This document shows, in pieces, positions 7,633-16,129 of a DNA stretch of 23,655 nucleotides (position 1 is its first letter; each line of letters begins with the position of its first letter). Source of the stretch: JAOUEA01 sp035550775 (GTDB lineage Bacteria > Actinomycetota > UBA4738 > HRBIN12); contig DASZOO010000003.1 of NCBI GenBank assembly GCA_035550775.1, positions 1-23,655 on the forward strand, given 5' to 3'. The position numbers and the translations under genes were made by a program. Below the pieces are notes generated by a model. That model ran no database searches. It was not told the origin of the DNA and saw only the letters and a list, made by a program, of their open reading frames with translations.

Positions 7633-8896
7633 GACCGAGCAGCGCGACGCGACCGATCGCACGGCGTTCTCCACGATCCCCGAAGCCATCGACGACATCC
7701 GCCGTGGGCGCATGGTGCTGGTCGTCGACGATGCCGATCGGGAGAACGAGGGCGACTTCATCATGGCCGCGGAGGCGTGCACGCCCGAGGCGGTGAACTT
7801 CATGGTCACCCACGGCCGCGGGATCGTCTGCCTGCCGTGCGCCGCGTGGCGGCTCGACGAGCTCGGCATCCCGCAGATGGTCACCGACACGACCGATGGC
7901 CACGAGGCGGCGTTCACGGTCTCGATCGACTTCCGGCACGGCACGACCACGGGCACGAGCGCGCACGACCGGGCGATCACCGCGAAGGCGGTGACGGACC
8001 CCGAGGTGGTTCCGCGGGATTTCCAGAAGCCCGGGCACGTCTTCCCGCTCCGGGCCAAGGACGGTGGGGTGCTTCGTCGCGCCGGGCACACCGAGGCCGC
8101 GGTCGACCTCGCCACGATGGCCGGCATGTTCCCTGCGGGCGTGATCTGCGAGGTCATGAACGGGGACGGCACGATGGCGCGCATGCCCCAGCTGATCGGG
8201 GTGGCGCGCGAACACGACATGAAGCTGATCACGATCGCCGATCTGATCGAGTACCGGCGGAGCCGGGAGGTGCTCGTGCAGCGCGTCGCCGAGGCGTCGA
8301 TCCCGACCGTGCACGGGGAGTTCAGGTCCTACGCGTACGAGAGCCTGGTCGACGGGCGCACTCACGTCGCGCTCGTGATGGGTGAGATCGGCGAGGGCAT
8401 CGGCGTGCTCACGCGTGTGCACTCCGAGTGCCTCACCGGCGATGTGTTCGGCTCACGCCGGTGCGACTGCGGCCCTCAGCTCGATCGGGCGATGGAGATG
8501 ATCGCGGCCGAAGGCCGGGGAGTCGTCCTCTACGTGAGGGGCCACGAGGGGCGAGCGATCGGGCTGACCCACAAGCTTCGCGCCTACGAGCTGCAGGACC
8601 GGGGACGTGACACCGTCGAGGCGAACCTGGAGCTCGGGTTCCCCGCCGATCAACGCGACTACGGCATCGGCGCCCAGATCCTGGTGGACCTCGGTGTGCA
8701 CACGATGCGGTTGCTCACGAACAACCCGGACAAGCGGGCGGGTCTCGAAGGATACGGCCTGGCGATCGAGGAGCGGCTGCCGCTGCAGATCGATCCCACG
8801 CCCGAGAACATCGGCTACCTGCGCACGAAGCAGGAGAAGCTGGGCCACCTGCTGGACGTGCCGGAAGCCGAGCCCGATGCCGAGGCTCGAGCGTGA
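7625..8896 (+). CDS. ribBA: Bifunctional DHBP synthase / GTP cyclohydrolase II RibBA
   Basis: Supplies both precursors of lumazine. The N-terminal domain (about 15-215) makes 3,4-dihydroxy-2-butanone 4-phosphate from ribulose 5-phosphate, with DDADRENEGDF, THGRGIVCLP and GVLRRAGHTEA. The C-terminal GTP cyclohydrolase II (about 220-410) has zinc ligands Cys269, Cys280 and Cys282 in HSECLTGDVFGSRRCDCG, then GHEGRAIGL, LRAYELQD and LLTNNPDKRAGLEGYG. EGRAIGL differs by one residue from the common EGRGIGL. ATG 7625 was chosen for GGAGG at 7612-7616, eight bases upstream; ATG 7610 would add five residues. The protein is 423 residues and overlaps its neighbours at both ends. Confidence 0.96.
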   Translation: MSETEQRDATDRTAFSTIPEAIDDIRRGRMVLVVDDADRENEGDFIMAAEACTPEAVNFMVTHGRGIVCLPCAAWRLDELGIPQMVTDTTDGHEAAFTVSIDFRHGTTTGTSAHDRAITAKAVTDPEVVPRDFQKPGHVFPLRAKDGGVLRRAGHTEAAVDLATMAGMFPAGVICEVMNGDGTMARMPQLIGVAREHDMKLITIADLIEYRRSREVLVQRVAEASIPTVHGEFRSYAYESLVDGRTHVALVMGEIGEGIGVLTRVHSECLTGDVFGSRRCDCGPQLDRAMEMIAAEGRGVVLYVRGHEGRAIGLTHKLRAYELQDRGRDTVEANLELGFPADQRDYGIGAQILVDLGVHTMRLLTNNPDKRAGLEGYGLAIEERLPLQIDPTPENIGYLRTKQEKLGHLLDVPEAEPDAEARA

Positions 8897-9375
8897 CGAC
8901 GTTCGTCGGCGAGCACGACGGAACCGGCCGTCGGTTCGCCGTCGTTGCGGCTCGGTTCAACGAGGTCGTCACCGCGAAGCTCGTGCAGGGAGCGACCACC
9001 GGGCTCACCAAGCACGGGGTCGCCGACGACCACGTCGACGTGGCCTGGGTGCCGGGGGCGTTCGAGATCCCATCGGTCGCATCGCGGATGGCGCGCTCCG
9101 GGCTCTACGACGCCGTGATCTGCTTGGGCGCGGTGATCAGAGGCGACACCGCCCACTTCGATCTGGTCGCCAACGAGGCGGCCCGAGGCATCGCCCAGGT
9201 GAGCGTGGAGACCGGGGTCCCCGTGATCTTCGAGGTCCTGGCGACCGACGACCTCGCGCAGGCCGAGGCTCGGGCGGGCGGCTTCCACGGGAACAAGGGC
9301 TGGGCCGCGGCCGAAGCCGCCCTCGAGATGGCCTCCCTCCTCGATCGTCTCCCAACCGCCCGGCGCTCGCGTTGA
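8893..9375 (+). CDS. ribH: 6,7-dimethyl-8-ribityllumazine synthase
   Basis: Condenses the two pathway precursors into lumazine, the substrate of RibE. The 160-residue size is normal. Family motifs are RFAVVAARFNE near the N terminus, VPGAFEIP (53-60), and GAVIRGDTAHFD with the catalytic His88. The segment FEVLATDDLAQAEARAGG and GNKG follow; FEVLAT differs slightly from the common FGVLTT. Lumazine synthases usually assemble as pentamers or 60-subunit shells. The GTG start overlaps the ribBA stop in GTGA (8893-8896), consistent with coupled translation. This is the last riboflavin gene of the operon. Confidence 0.95.
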   Translation: MTTFVGEHDGTGRRFAVVAARFNEVVTAKLVQGATTGLTKHGVADDHVDVAWVPGAFEIPSVASRMARSGLYDAVICLGAVIRGDTAHFDLVANEAARGIAQVSVETGVPVIFEVLATDDLAQAEARAGGFHGNKGWAAAEAALEMASLLDRLPTARRSR

Positions 9376-9426
9376 CGGAGGGCCGAGACGTGCTTGGATG
9401 GGACCCGACGCCGGAGGGGTGTGCAG

Positions 9427-9777
9427 ATGATCGTCGACAAGCCGTGGGGCAAGGTCGCCACGTACTCGCTGAATCAGCCGTCGTCGGTGCGGGTGATCAC
9501 CGTCGAGCCCGGCCAGGAGACCAGCGTGCACTTCCACCGCATGCGCGACGAGATGTGGGTGGTGCTCGATCCCGGCCTCACGATCGAGATCGGCAACCGG
9601 GTCGTCGAGGCCCAACCCGGGGAGGAGTTCATGATCCCCGCCGAGGAAACGCACCGCATCCGCTGCACCGTGCCGACGCGAGGGCGGATCCTCGAGATCG
9701 CGTACGGGTACACGACCGAGGACGATACGCAGCGCCTCGAGGATGCCTACGGCCGCCCGCTCGAGCCCGACTGGTGA
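9427..9777 (+). CDS. Small cupin protein, type II phosphomannose isomerase-like
   Basis: A single 116-residue cupin. It begins VDKPWGK, and the metal site is visible as PGQETSVHFHRMRDEMW, with His35, His37 and Glu42, plus His76 in PAEETHRI. The C terminus (DTQRLEDAYGR) matches the C-terminal isomerase domain of ManC/type II mannose-6-phosphate isomerases, so a sugar-phosphate isomerase role is possible, but there is no nucleotidyltransferase domain and the substrate is unknown. ATG 9427 was chosen because GGAGGGG (9413-9419) lies 7 bases upstream; TTG 9394 and GTG 9421 are alternatives in the same frame. It lies 51 bases after ribH and may be co-transcribed with it, though no link to riboflavin is evident. 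Confidence 0.85.
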   Translation: MIVDKPWGKVATYSLNQPSSVRVITVEPGQETSVHFHRMRDEMWVVLDPGLTIEIGNRVVEAQPGEEFMIPAEETHRIRCTVPTRGRILEIAYGYTTEDDTQRLEDAYGRPLEPDW

Positions 9778-9785
9778 TGGCGTCG

Positions 9786-9815
9786 TCGACACCTCCAGCG
9801 TTCCACCCCTATACT
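9786..9815 (+). promoter_or_regulatory. Predicted sigma-70-type promoter of the infC operon
   Basis: TCGACA (9786-9791, five of six matches to the -35 consensus) and TATACT (9810-9815) are separated by 18 bases. Transcription would begin near 9822, leaving a leader of roughly 70-95 nt before infC. Confidence 0.7.
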
Positions 9816-9850
9816 TTCCGCCCAGAAGTGCACGTTCGTGTGTTCGTCAT

Positions 9851-9870
9851 GCACCGGGCTTGCCCGGTGC
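9851..9870 (+). promoter_or_regulatory. Perfect hairpin in the infC leader
   Basis: GCACCGGG pairs with CCCGGTGC around a CTTG loop, an 8-bp GC-rich stem ending 12 bases before the infC Shine-Dalgarno. The sequence after it (TCGTTCGTCT) is only partly T-rich, so a weak attenuator or a protein-binding site are both possible. infC-rpmI-rplT leaders are autoregulated by IF3 or L20 in other bacteria. Confidence 0.45.
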
Positions 9871-9882
9871 TCGTTCGTCTGT

Positions 9883-9890
9883 AGGAGGTG
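9883..9890 (+). promoter_or_regulatory. Strong Shine-Dalgarno of infC
   Basis: AGGAGGTG, continuing into AT, matches the complement of the 16S 3' end almost perfectly and is the best ribosome-binding site in the window. The next ATG (9891) is only two bases downstream and out of frame with IF3. The in-frame codons at usual spacing (GGG 9895, GTC 9898) are not normal starts. Confidence 0.7.
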
Positions 9891-9915
9891 ATGCGGGGTC
9901 TCCACCGATCCGAGG

Positions 9916-10530
<615 letters not shown>

Positions 10531-10534
10531 ACCG

Positions 10535-10729
10535 ATGCCCAAGATGAAGAGCCACAGCGCCACCACGAAGCGCTTCCGCGTGACGCGGAAGGGCAAGGTG
10601 CTGCACCAGAAGGCCACCGGCAACCACATGCTCACGAAGAAGAGCGGCGGCCAGCGCCGTCGCATCGAGGGCTACGCCGAGGTCACGGCCGAGAAGAAGA
10701 AGATCAAGCGACTGCTGGGGAAGGCCTGA
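10535..10729 (+). CDS. rpmI: Ribosomal protein bL35
   Basis: A 64-residue, very basic protein of the 50S subunit, of normal length for bL35. The start is MPKMKSHSATTKRF, followed by the family segment KGKVLHQKATGNHML and the end KKKIKRLLGKA. ATG 10535 lies 4 bases after the infC stop, with AAGGA (10522-10526) as Shine-Dalgarno. The frame is open further upstream, but the alignment to the family starts at this Met. The infC-rpmI-rplT order is nearly universal in bacteria. Confidence 0.97.
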   Translation: MPKMKSHSATTKRFRVTRKGKVLHQKATGNHMLTKKSGGQRRRIEGYAEVTAEKKKIKRLLGKA

Positions 10730-10732
10730 TCC

Positions 10733-11095
10733 ATGGCACGGGTGAAACGATCGGTCCACGCGAAGAAGAAGCGCAGGGCGGTGCTCGAGCAGGCCAAGGG
10801 GTACACGGGCACCCGGCGCAAGCGGTACCGGGCCGCCAAGGAACAGGTCATGCACTCCGGCATGTACGCCTACCGCGACCGCCGAGACCGCAAGGCCCAG
10901 TTCCGCAGGCTCTGGATCGCTCGGATCAACGCCGGCGTGCGTCCTCACGGCATGTCGTACTCGAGGTTCATCAACGGGCTCAAGGTCGCCGGGGTCGAGG
11001 TCGACCGCAAGATCCTGGCCGAGATGGCCGTCAAGGACCCCACCGCCTTCGCCGCGCTCGTCGAGCAGGCGAAGGCCGCCTCCGCCGGGGCCTGA
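10733..11095 (+). CDS. rplT: Ribosomal protein bL20
   Basis: A 120-residue basic protein needed for early 50S assembly and, in several bacteria, repressor of its own operon. It begins MARVKRSVHAKKKRRAVLEQ and has the basic helix motif AKGYTGTRRKRYRAAKEQV. The globular part follows: RRLWIARINAG, and YSRFINGLKVAGVEVDRK. The end is slightly Ala-rich. It starts three bases after the rpmI stop. Given the hairpin leader in front of infC, autoregulation by L20 is possible but cannot be shown here. Confidence 0.97.
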   Translation: MARVKRSVHAKKKRRAVLEQAKGYTGTRRKRYRAAKEQVMHSGMYAYRDRRDRKAQFRRLWIARINAGVRPHGMSYSRFINGLKVAGVEVDRKILAEMAVKDPTAFAALVEQAKAASAGA

Positions 11096-11118
11096 GGGCC
11101 GCCCGGCCGGACGGTGCG

Positions 11119-12582
11119 GTGCTGAGATCCGTCAAGCACCCGACGGTCGCCGACGCCGCCCGGCTCCGCAAGCGCGCGTTCCGTGACGAGGCGAGACGGT
11201 TCCTGGTCGAGGGGGCGCAAGCCGTCCGCGAGGCGCTCGATGCCGGCCGACTCGACGTCTTGTTCACCTCCGACGCCCTCGACCCGCTGGCGCTTCGGTC
11301 GGCCCAGGCCGGGGTGCAGACGCATCACGTGAGCGATCAGGTCGTGCGTCGCCTGACGTCGACGGTGACGCCCCAGGCCCTGGTCGGGGTGGCGCCGTAC
11401 GTCGACGCGCCGCTCCAAGAGGCCCTCTCGCAGGACGACGCCGGGTGCGTGGCCCTCCTGCATGAGGTCCGCGATCCGGGCAACGCCGGCACGGTGATGC
11501 GATCGGCCGATGCCGCCGGCGCATCGGCCGTCGTGTTCTCGGCCACGTCGGTCGACGTGTACAACCCCAAGACCGTCCGCGCGTCCGCCGGGTCCGTCTT
11601 CCACCTGCCGGTGGTGCGCGGCGTGTCGACGGTCGAGGCGATGCAGGCCGCCAGGGCGAGAGGGCTCCGGGTCCTCGCGATGGCCGCCGACGGGGCCACC
11701 GACCTCTACCGAACCGATCTCTCCGGGCCGGTCATGTTCGTGTTCGGGAACGAAGCGCGTGGGCTGCCACCCGAGGTCGTGACGAACGCGGACGACACGG
11801 TGCGCGTGCCGCAATCGGGGCGCGCCGAGTCGCTCAACCTCGGCGCGGCGGCGACGGTGTGCATGTTCGAGTGGCGGCGACGCAGCCTCCGGTCGGCGGA
11901 GGCGTTGGAGAACATCGTCGGGGCAGCGGCTCACGACATCCGGTCACCGCTCACCGCGATGAAGGGGTTCGGCTACGCCCTCGAGCGCCGATGGGACTCG
12001 ATGGACGAGGAGCAGCGCGCGATGATGCTGCAGGGCATCGTGCACGACGCGGATCGTATGGACACGATCCTGCGGCTGCTCGTCGACGCCGCGAGGATCG
12101 TGGCCGGCAACCTCGAGGTCTTCCCCGAACGGGTGGATGTGGAGGCGCTCGTGCGATCCGTCGCGGCCGGGCAGCGCCGGGACCCCGATCATCCGGCGAT
12201 CGAGTGGCGGGGCGGGGCGGTCACGGCCTTCGTCGATCCCGCTCGACTCAAGACGACGCTGCTCGCGTTCTGTGAGTCGCTCGTGTGGTGGGGTGGGGAA
12301 GGAGCCATCCTGGTCGACGCCGAGATGCGTGACGGCGAGCTCCGGCTGCGCGCTTCACGACAGGTGTCCGATCTCCACGACGGCGATGTCGAGGCGCTGT
12401 TCCTGCCTCGGCGACCCGGAGAAGGGGCGGGGACCAAGATCGGATTGTTCGTCGCGAGGGGCGTCGCCGAGGCGCAGGGAGGGCGGTGCTGGGGTGGGGT
12501 CGCGGACGGCCGCCTCTCGTTCCAACTGGAACTGCCGGCGGGACCCGATGTGCCGGCGTCCACACCCCCCGTCGCCACGTGA
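11119..12582 (+). CDS. Fusion: SpoU/TrmH-type RNA 2'-O-methyltransferase plus histidine-kinase-like module
   Basis: Residues 1-255 are a complete SpoU-family methyltransferase: substrate-binding N domain (RFLVEGAQAVREAL), motif 1 Asn122-Gly124-Arg128, motif 2 VFGNEARGL (208-216) and motif 3 SLNLGAAA (238-245), all intact. Instead of ending after MFEWRRR, the frame continues into a DHp helix pair with H-box AHDIRSPLTA (phosphoacceptor His272) and then an ATPase-like domain to 487. This last domain has a G2-like stretch GAGTKIGLFVARGVAEAQGG but lacks a clear N-box Asn (FCESLVWW) and the DxGxG box, so kinase activity is doubtful. No sensor or transmembrane segment is present. GTG 11119 is 23 bases after rplT. 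An internal TTG at 11905 with GGAGG only two bases away is an unlikely separate start. Methyltransferase domain certain; role of the fusion unknown. Confidence 0.88.
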   Translation: MLRSVKHPTVADAARLRKRAFRDEARRFLVEGAQAVREALDAGRLDVLFTSDALDPLALRSAQAGVQTHHVSDQVVRRLTSTVTPQALVGVAPYVDAPLQEALSQDDAGCVALLHEVRDPGNAGTVMRSADAAGASAVVFSATSVDVYNPKTVRASAGSVFHLPVVRGVSTVEAMQAARARGLRVLAMAADGATDLYRTDLSGPVMFVFGNEARGLPPEVVTNADDTVRVPQSGRAESLNLGAAATVCMFEWRRRSLRSAEALENIVGAAAHDIRSPLTAMKGFGYALERRWDSMDEEQRAMMLQGIVHDADRMDTILRLLVDAARIVAGNLEVFPERVDVEALVRSVAAGQRRDPDHPAIEWRGGAVTAFVDPARLKTTLLAFCESLVWWGGEGAILVDAEMRDGELRLRASRQVSDLHDGDVEALFLPRRPGEGAGTKIGLFVARGVAEAQGGRCWGGVADGRLSFQLELPAGPDVPASTPPVAT

Positions 12583-12598
12583 GCTCGGCAGCGGCCGG

Positions 12599-12604
12599 TA
12601 GACT
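12599..12604 (+). promoter_or_regulatory. Predicted -10 box of pheS (near-leaderless)
   Basis: TAGACT lies 10 bases before the pheS ATG, which has no Shine-Dalgarno. A transcript from this box would begin about four bases before the start codon. No -35 box is recognisable. Confidence 0.5.
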
Positions 12605-12614
12605 CTGGCCCCTG

Positions 12615-13670
12615 ATGGACCCCGACGAGATGCTCCGGGCGCTCGAGGCCGAACGCGAACGCGCGGTGGCACGGTTCGAGAGCGCCGCGACGCTCGACGA
12701 TCTGGAGGCCGGCCAGGTCGACGCGATGGGCCGACGGTCGACGTTCAGCACGATCCAGAAGTCGCTGGGCGCGCTGGACCCCGATGATCGCAAGCGGGTC
12801 GGGCAGGCCGTCAACGAGGTGCGGAGCGTCCTGCAGCAGGCGCTCGCGGCGCGTCGTGAGATCCTCGAGCACCAAGCCGAGGACGCGCTGCTCGTCGCCG
12901 ACCGGCTCGACATGAGCCTTCCGGGGCGCACGCCGAGGATGGGGTCGTTCCACCCGCTCTCGATCGTCGAACGAGAGGCCGTCGAGGTGTTCACGAGCCT
13001 CGGCTTCCGCGTGGCCGAAGGGCCCGAGGTCGAGGACGATTGGCACAACTTCCAGGCGCTCAACATCCCGCCCGACCATCCGGCACGCACGATGAAGGAC
13101 TCGCTGTACGTGAGCGTGCCGGAGCATCCGGAGCTGCTGCTGCGCACCGAGACCTCGGCCGTGCAGATCCGCACGATGCAGTCGCAGCGGCCGCCCGTGT
13201 TCGTCGTGGCACCGGGGCGGGTGTATCGACGAGAGACGCCCGATCCGACCCATCTGCCGGTCTTCCACCAGATCGAGGGGCTCGCCGTCGACGACGGGAT
13301 CACGTTCGCGGACCTGAAGGGCACGCTCGAGGTGTTCGCGAAGGCGATGTTCGGGCAACGGCGCCGCATCCGGCTGGGGCCGGCGTTCTTCCCGTTCGTC
13401 GAGCCGGGCTGTGAGGTCGGGGTCTCCTGCTTCCGCTGCGACGGGGCGGGGTGCCGCGTCTGCGGCACCGGATGGATCGAGCTGCTCGGGGCCGGCATGG
13501 TGCACCCGGCGGTCCTCGAGAACTGTGGCTACGACCCCGAGCGGTCCACGGGGTTCGCGTTCGGGCTGGGCATCGAACGGGTGGCGCTGCTCCGATACGA
13601 GATCCCCGACATCCGCATGCTCGTCGACGGTGACGTCCGCCTCCTCGAGCAGTTCCGGGGGGTAGCGTGA
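12615..13670 (+). CDS. pheS: Phenylalanine-tRNA ligase, alpha subunit
   Basis: Catalytic subunit of the (alpha-beta)2 PheRS that charges tRNAPhe. The 351-residue protein has an N-terminal coiled-coil tRNA-binding arm (about 1-95), then the class II core. Motif 1 region is EGPEVEDDWHNFQALNIP, motif 2 is GRVYRRETPDPTHLPVFHQI (201-220), and motif 3 is GFAFGLGIERVALL (313-326). LLRTETSAVQIRTM is the Phe-binding segment. Cys272, Cys275, Cys280 and Cys283 form a zinc-knuckle-like cluster before GTGWIELLGAGMVHP. ATG 12615 matches the family start. It has no Shine-Dalgarno but a TAGACT box 10 bases upstream. The end overlaps pheT in GTGA. Confidence 0.96.
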   Translation: MDPDEMLRALEAERERAVARFESAATLDDLEAGQVDAMGRRSTFSTIQKSLGALDPDDRKRVGQAVNEVRSVLQQALAARREILEHQAEDALLVADRLDMSLPGRTPRMGSFHPLSIVEREAVEVFTSLGFRVAEGPEVEDDWHNFQALNIPPDHPARTMKDSLYVSVPEHPELLLRTETSAVQIRTMQSQRPPVFVVAPGRVYRRETPDPTHLPVFHQIEGLAVDDGITFADLKGTLEVFAKAMFGQRRRIRLGPAFFPFVEPGCEVGVSCFRCDGAGCRVCGTGWIELLGAGMVHPAVLENCGYDPERSTGFAFGLGIERVALLRYEIPDIRMLVDGDVRLLEQFRGVA

Positions 13671-16063
13671 GGATCGTCTGGTCGTGGCTGCGGGAGTTCT
13701 GCCCGACCGAGCACGCGGCGAGCGAGCTGGCCGAGCGACTCACCCTGCACGGTGTGAAGGTGGAGGAGGTGCTCCGGCCGTGGGAAGGCGTGCAGGACGT
13801 CGTCGTCTCGCGCATCGTCAAGGTCGAGGACCACCCGGCGTCGGAGAAGCTGACCGTCGTGACCGTCGATGACGGCACGGGCGAGCACGTCGTGTGCGCC
13901 GGCGTCCGCAACTACGAGGCGGGCGACCTCGTGCCGTGGGCCCGTCCTGGTGCGCGGGTGCCGGTGTTGCCGGAACCGCTGGCCCCGCGCGACATGGGTG
14001 GCGTCGTGTCGCACGGCATGCTGTGCTCCCCGCGTGAGCTCGGCATCGCCGACGTGCACACCGGCATCCTCGTCCTGGATCCGGGGACGGTCGTGCCCGG
14101 CGAGGACCTGGTCGCCGCTCTCGGCCTCGACGACGAGGTCCTCGACATCGAGGTGGAGCCGAACAGGCCCGATTTCCTCAGCGTGCTGGGGGTGGCGAGA
14201 GAGGTCTCGGCCCTCACCGGCACGCCGCTCGTGGATCGGCGGCCGCCCCTCGAGGAGTCCGAGGAGATCGCCGCCGACGTGGCGACGATCCAGATCGACG
14301 CGCTCGACGGTTGCCCGCGGTACGTCGCGCGGGTCATCCGCGGCCTCGGTGAGGGAACGACCCCGATCCGCGCCCAGGCTCGGTTGACGGCGTGCGGCAT
14401 GCGCCCGATCTCCGCGGTGGTGGACGCGACGAACTACGCGATGCTCGAGCTCGGGCAGCCCTTGCACGCCTTCGACCTGCACCGCCTGGCGGGGCCGGGC
14501 ATCGTCGTGCGCCGGGCCGCCGAAGGAGAGCCTCTGCGCACGCTCGACGGCGTCGACCGGACGATGACCGACGGCGACCTGTTGATCTGCGACGTCGAGC
14601 GTCCCGTGGCGATCGCGGGCGTCATGGGCGGAGCCACGTCGGAGGTCAACGACGACACGGTCGACGTGTTGCTGGAATCGGCGTGCTTCACCAGGACCGG
14701 GGTGTTGCGGACCGCCCGGCGGCTCGACCTCCACACGGAGGCGTCCCATCGGTTCGAACGAGGCACCGATCCGGAGGGGCTGGAGGCAGGCGCCGATCGT
14801 GGAGCCCAGCTGATGGCCGCATGGGCGGGCGGTTCCGTCGCGCGCGGTCTCGCCGAAGACGGATCGGCCCCGCCACGTCGGCATGTGTCCATCCGTCCGT
14901 CCCGGGCGTCGGCGCTCCTCGCGTACGACGTGCCGCGATCCGATGTCGAGGGGGTCTTCGACCGCCTGCGGATGACCCACGATGCCTCCGGGGGTGACGA
15001 CGGCGACGGCGAGCGCGTCGACGTCGAGGTGCCGGGATACCGCGTCGACATCGAGCACGAGGTCGACCTCATCGAAGAGGTCGCACGTGTGCTCGGGTAC
15101 GACCGGATCGGGACGCACGTCCCGCCCACCGGGCAGGCAGGGGGCGTCCCTGCCGGCTACCGCTTCCGGTCCCGAGCCGTGGAGGCACTGGTGCGGTCGG
15201 GTCTCTGCGAGGTGCGCCTGATGACGTTCGCCTCCGCGGACGATCTGGCCATGACTGGGCACACCGACGGCGTGCCCGTGGCCAATCCGCTCCAGGCCGA
15301 CGACGCGTTCCTGCGGACCCGCCTGCTCCCCGGGCTCGTGCACGCCGTCGCACGGAACCAGGCGCGAGGGGTCCCCGACATGGCGATCTTCGAGACCGGT
15401 ACCGTGTTCCGCCTCGACGGGGAGGAGGTCGTCGAACGCCAGCACGTGGCGTTCGCTTTGGCGGGAATGGCTGGCGAGCACTGGGACGTCGAACCACGAC
15501 CGTTCGATGCGCTCGATGCCACCGGTGTCCTCGAGGCGTTGTTGACGACCCTGGCCGTGCGGAATCGGCGGCTGGGTGACCCGCCGGGCATGCCGTTCCA
15601 CCCCGGACGCGCCGCGACGGTCCTCGTCGGCGATGCACCGGTCGGCGTGGTCGGAGAGCTGCACCCTCGCGTGGCGCGCGACCGCGGCGTGGAGGGCCGC
15701 ATCGCCGCCTGCGAGCTGGTCCTCGACTCGCTCCTGCCCGTGGCCGCCGGCTCGGTGGTCGTGACAGAACCCCCGCGGTTCCCGCCGGTCCGGCGCGACC
15801 TGGCGTTCGTGGTGGCCGACGATGTCGCGGCCGGCGAGGTCCGAGCGGCGATCGAGGGCGCCGCGGGAGACCTGCTCGGGCGCTGCGTGCTGTTCGACGT
15901 GTTCCGGGGCGCGCCCCTCGACCGGGGAACGAAGAGCCTCGCGTTCGCCGTCGAGCTTCGCGCCCTGGACCGAACCCTCACCGGGGAGGACACCGACCCG
16001 GTCGTGAACGCCATCGTCGAGCGAGTGGAGCGAGAGTTCGAGGCCAAGCTGCGAGCGGGCTGA
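13667..16063 (+). CDS. pheT: Phenylalanine-tRNA ligase, beta subunit
   Basis: The large PheRS subunit, carrying editing of Tyr-tRNAPhe and tRNA binding. The 798 residues show the full bacterial architecture: EMAP-like tRNA-binding domain (about 38-150), B3/B4 editing domain (about 205-370, with VVDATNYAMLELGQPLHAFD), B5 domain (about 405-475), a synthetase-like core (about 490-690), and a C-terminal ferredoxin-fold anticodon-binding domain from about 700 (PPRFPPVRRDLAFVV to the end). The GTG start overlaps the pheS stop, as expected for a 1:1 complex. No break or missing domain is seen. A 66-base gap separates it from argF. Confidence 0.96.
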   Translation: MRIVWSWLREFCPTEHAASELAERLTLHGVKVEEVLRPWEGVQDVVVSRIVKVEDHPASEKLTVVTVDDGTGEHVVCAGVRNYEAGDLVPWARPGARVPVLPEPLAPRDMGGVVSHGMLCSPRELGIADVHTGILVLDPGTVVPGEDLVAALGLDDEVLDIEVEPNRPDFLSVLGVAREVSALTGTPLVDRRPPLEESEEIAADVATIQIDALDGCPRYVARVIRGLGEGTTPIRAQARLTACGMRPISAVVDATNYAMLELGQPLHAFDLHRLAGPGIVVRRAAEGEPLRTLDGVDRTMTDGDLLICDVERPVAIAGVMGGATSEVNDDTVDVLLESACFTRTGVLRTARRLDLHTEASHRFERGTDPEGLEAGADRGAQLMAAWAGGSVARGLAEDGSAPPRRHVSIRPSRASALLAYDVPRSDVEGVFDRLRMTHDASGGDDGDGERVDVEVPGYRVDIEHEVDLIEEVARVLGYDRIGTHVPPTGQAGGVPAGYRFRSRAVEALVRSGLCEVRLMTFASADDLAMTGHTDGVPVANPLQADDAFLRTRLLPGLVHAVARNQARGVPDMAIFETGTVFRLDGEEVVERQHVAFALAGMAGEHWDVEPRPFDALDATGVLEALLTTLAVRNRRLGDPPGMPFHPGRAATVLVGDAPVGVVGELHPRVARDRGVEGRIAACELVLDSLLPVAAGSVVVTEPPRFPPVRRDLAFVVADDVAAGEVRAAIEGAAGDLLGRCVLFDVFRGAPLDRGTKSLAFAVELRALDRTLTGEDTDPVVNAIVERVEREFEAKLRAG

Positions 16064-16116
16064 TCCGGCGCCCCCGCGCATCCGTCGGCGGCTGGCACCG
16101 CGGCGACCGATGCCGA

Positions 16117-16122
16117 TAGACT
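16117..16122 (+). promoter_or_regulatory. Predicted -10 box of argF (leaderless)
   Basis: TAGACT lies exactly 7 bases before the argF GTG, so the first transcribed base would be about the G of the start codon. CTGGCA at 16092-16097 is a weak -35 candidate with a long 19-base spacer. Confidence 0.55.
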
Positions 16123-16129
16123 CCGCGCC

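Noticed and set aside
9372..9400. Promoter for the cupin gene (TTGACG-17-TGGATG)
   Set aside because: The -35 match is good but the -10 matches only half of the consensus, and the GC-rich background makes chance likely.
9851..9870. Rho-independent terminator before infC
   Set aside because: The stem is good but no T-run follows, and it lies between the promoter and the ribosome-binding site; kept as a leader hairpin instead.
12583..12614. T-box or peptide attenuator controlling pheST
   Set aside because: Only 32 bases separate the preceding gene from pheS, too short for either element.
13529..16081. 850-codon minus-strand frame opposite pheT
   Set aside because: Shadow of pheT caused by GC-biased codon use; no family resemblance or start signal.
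16064..16129. Terminator or ARG box between pheT and argF
   Set aside because: No inverted repeat with a T-run and no AT-rich operator resembling ARG boxes is visible in these 66 bases.
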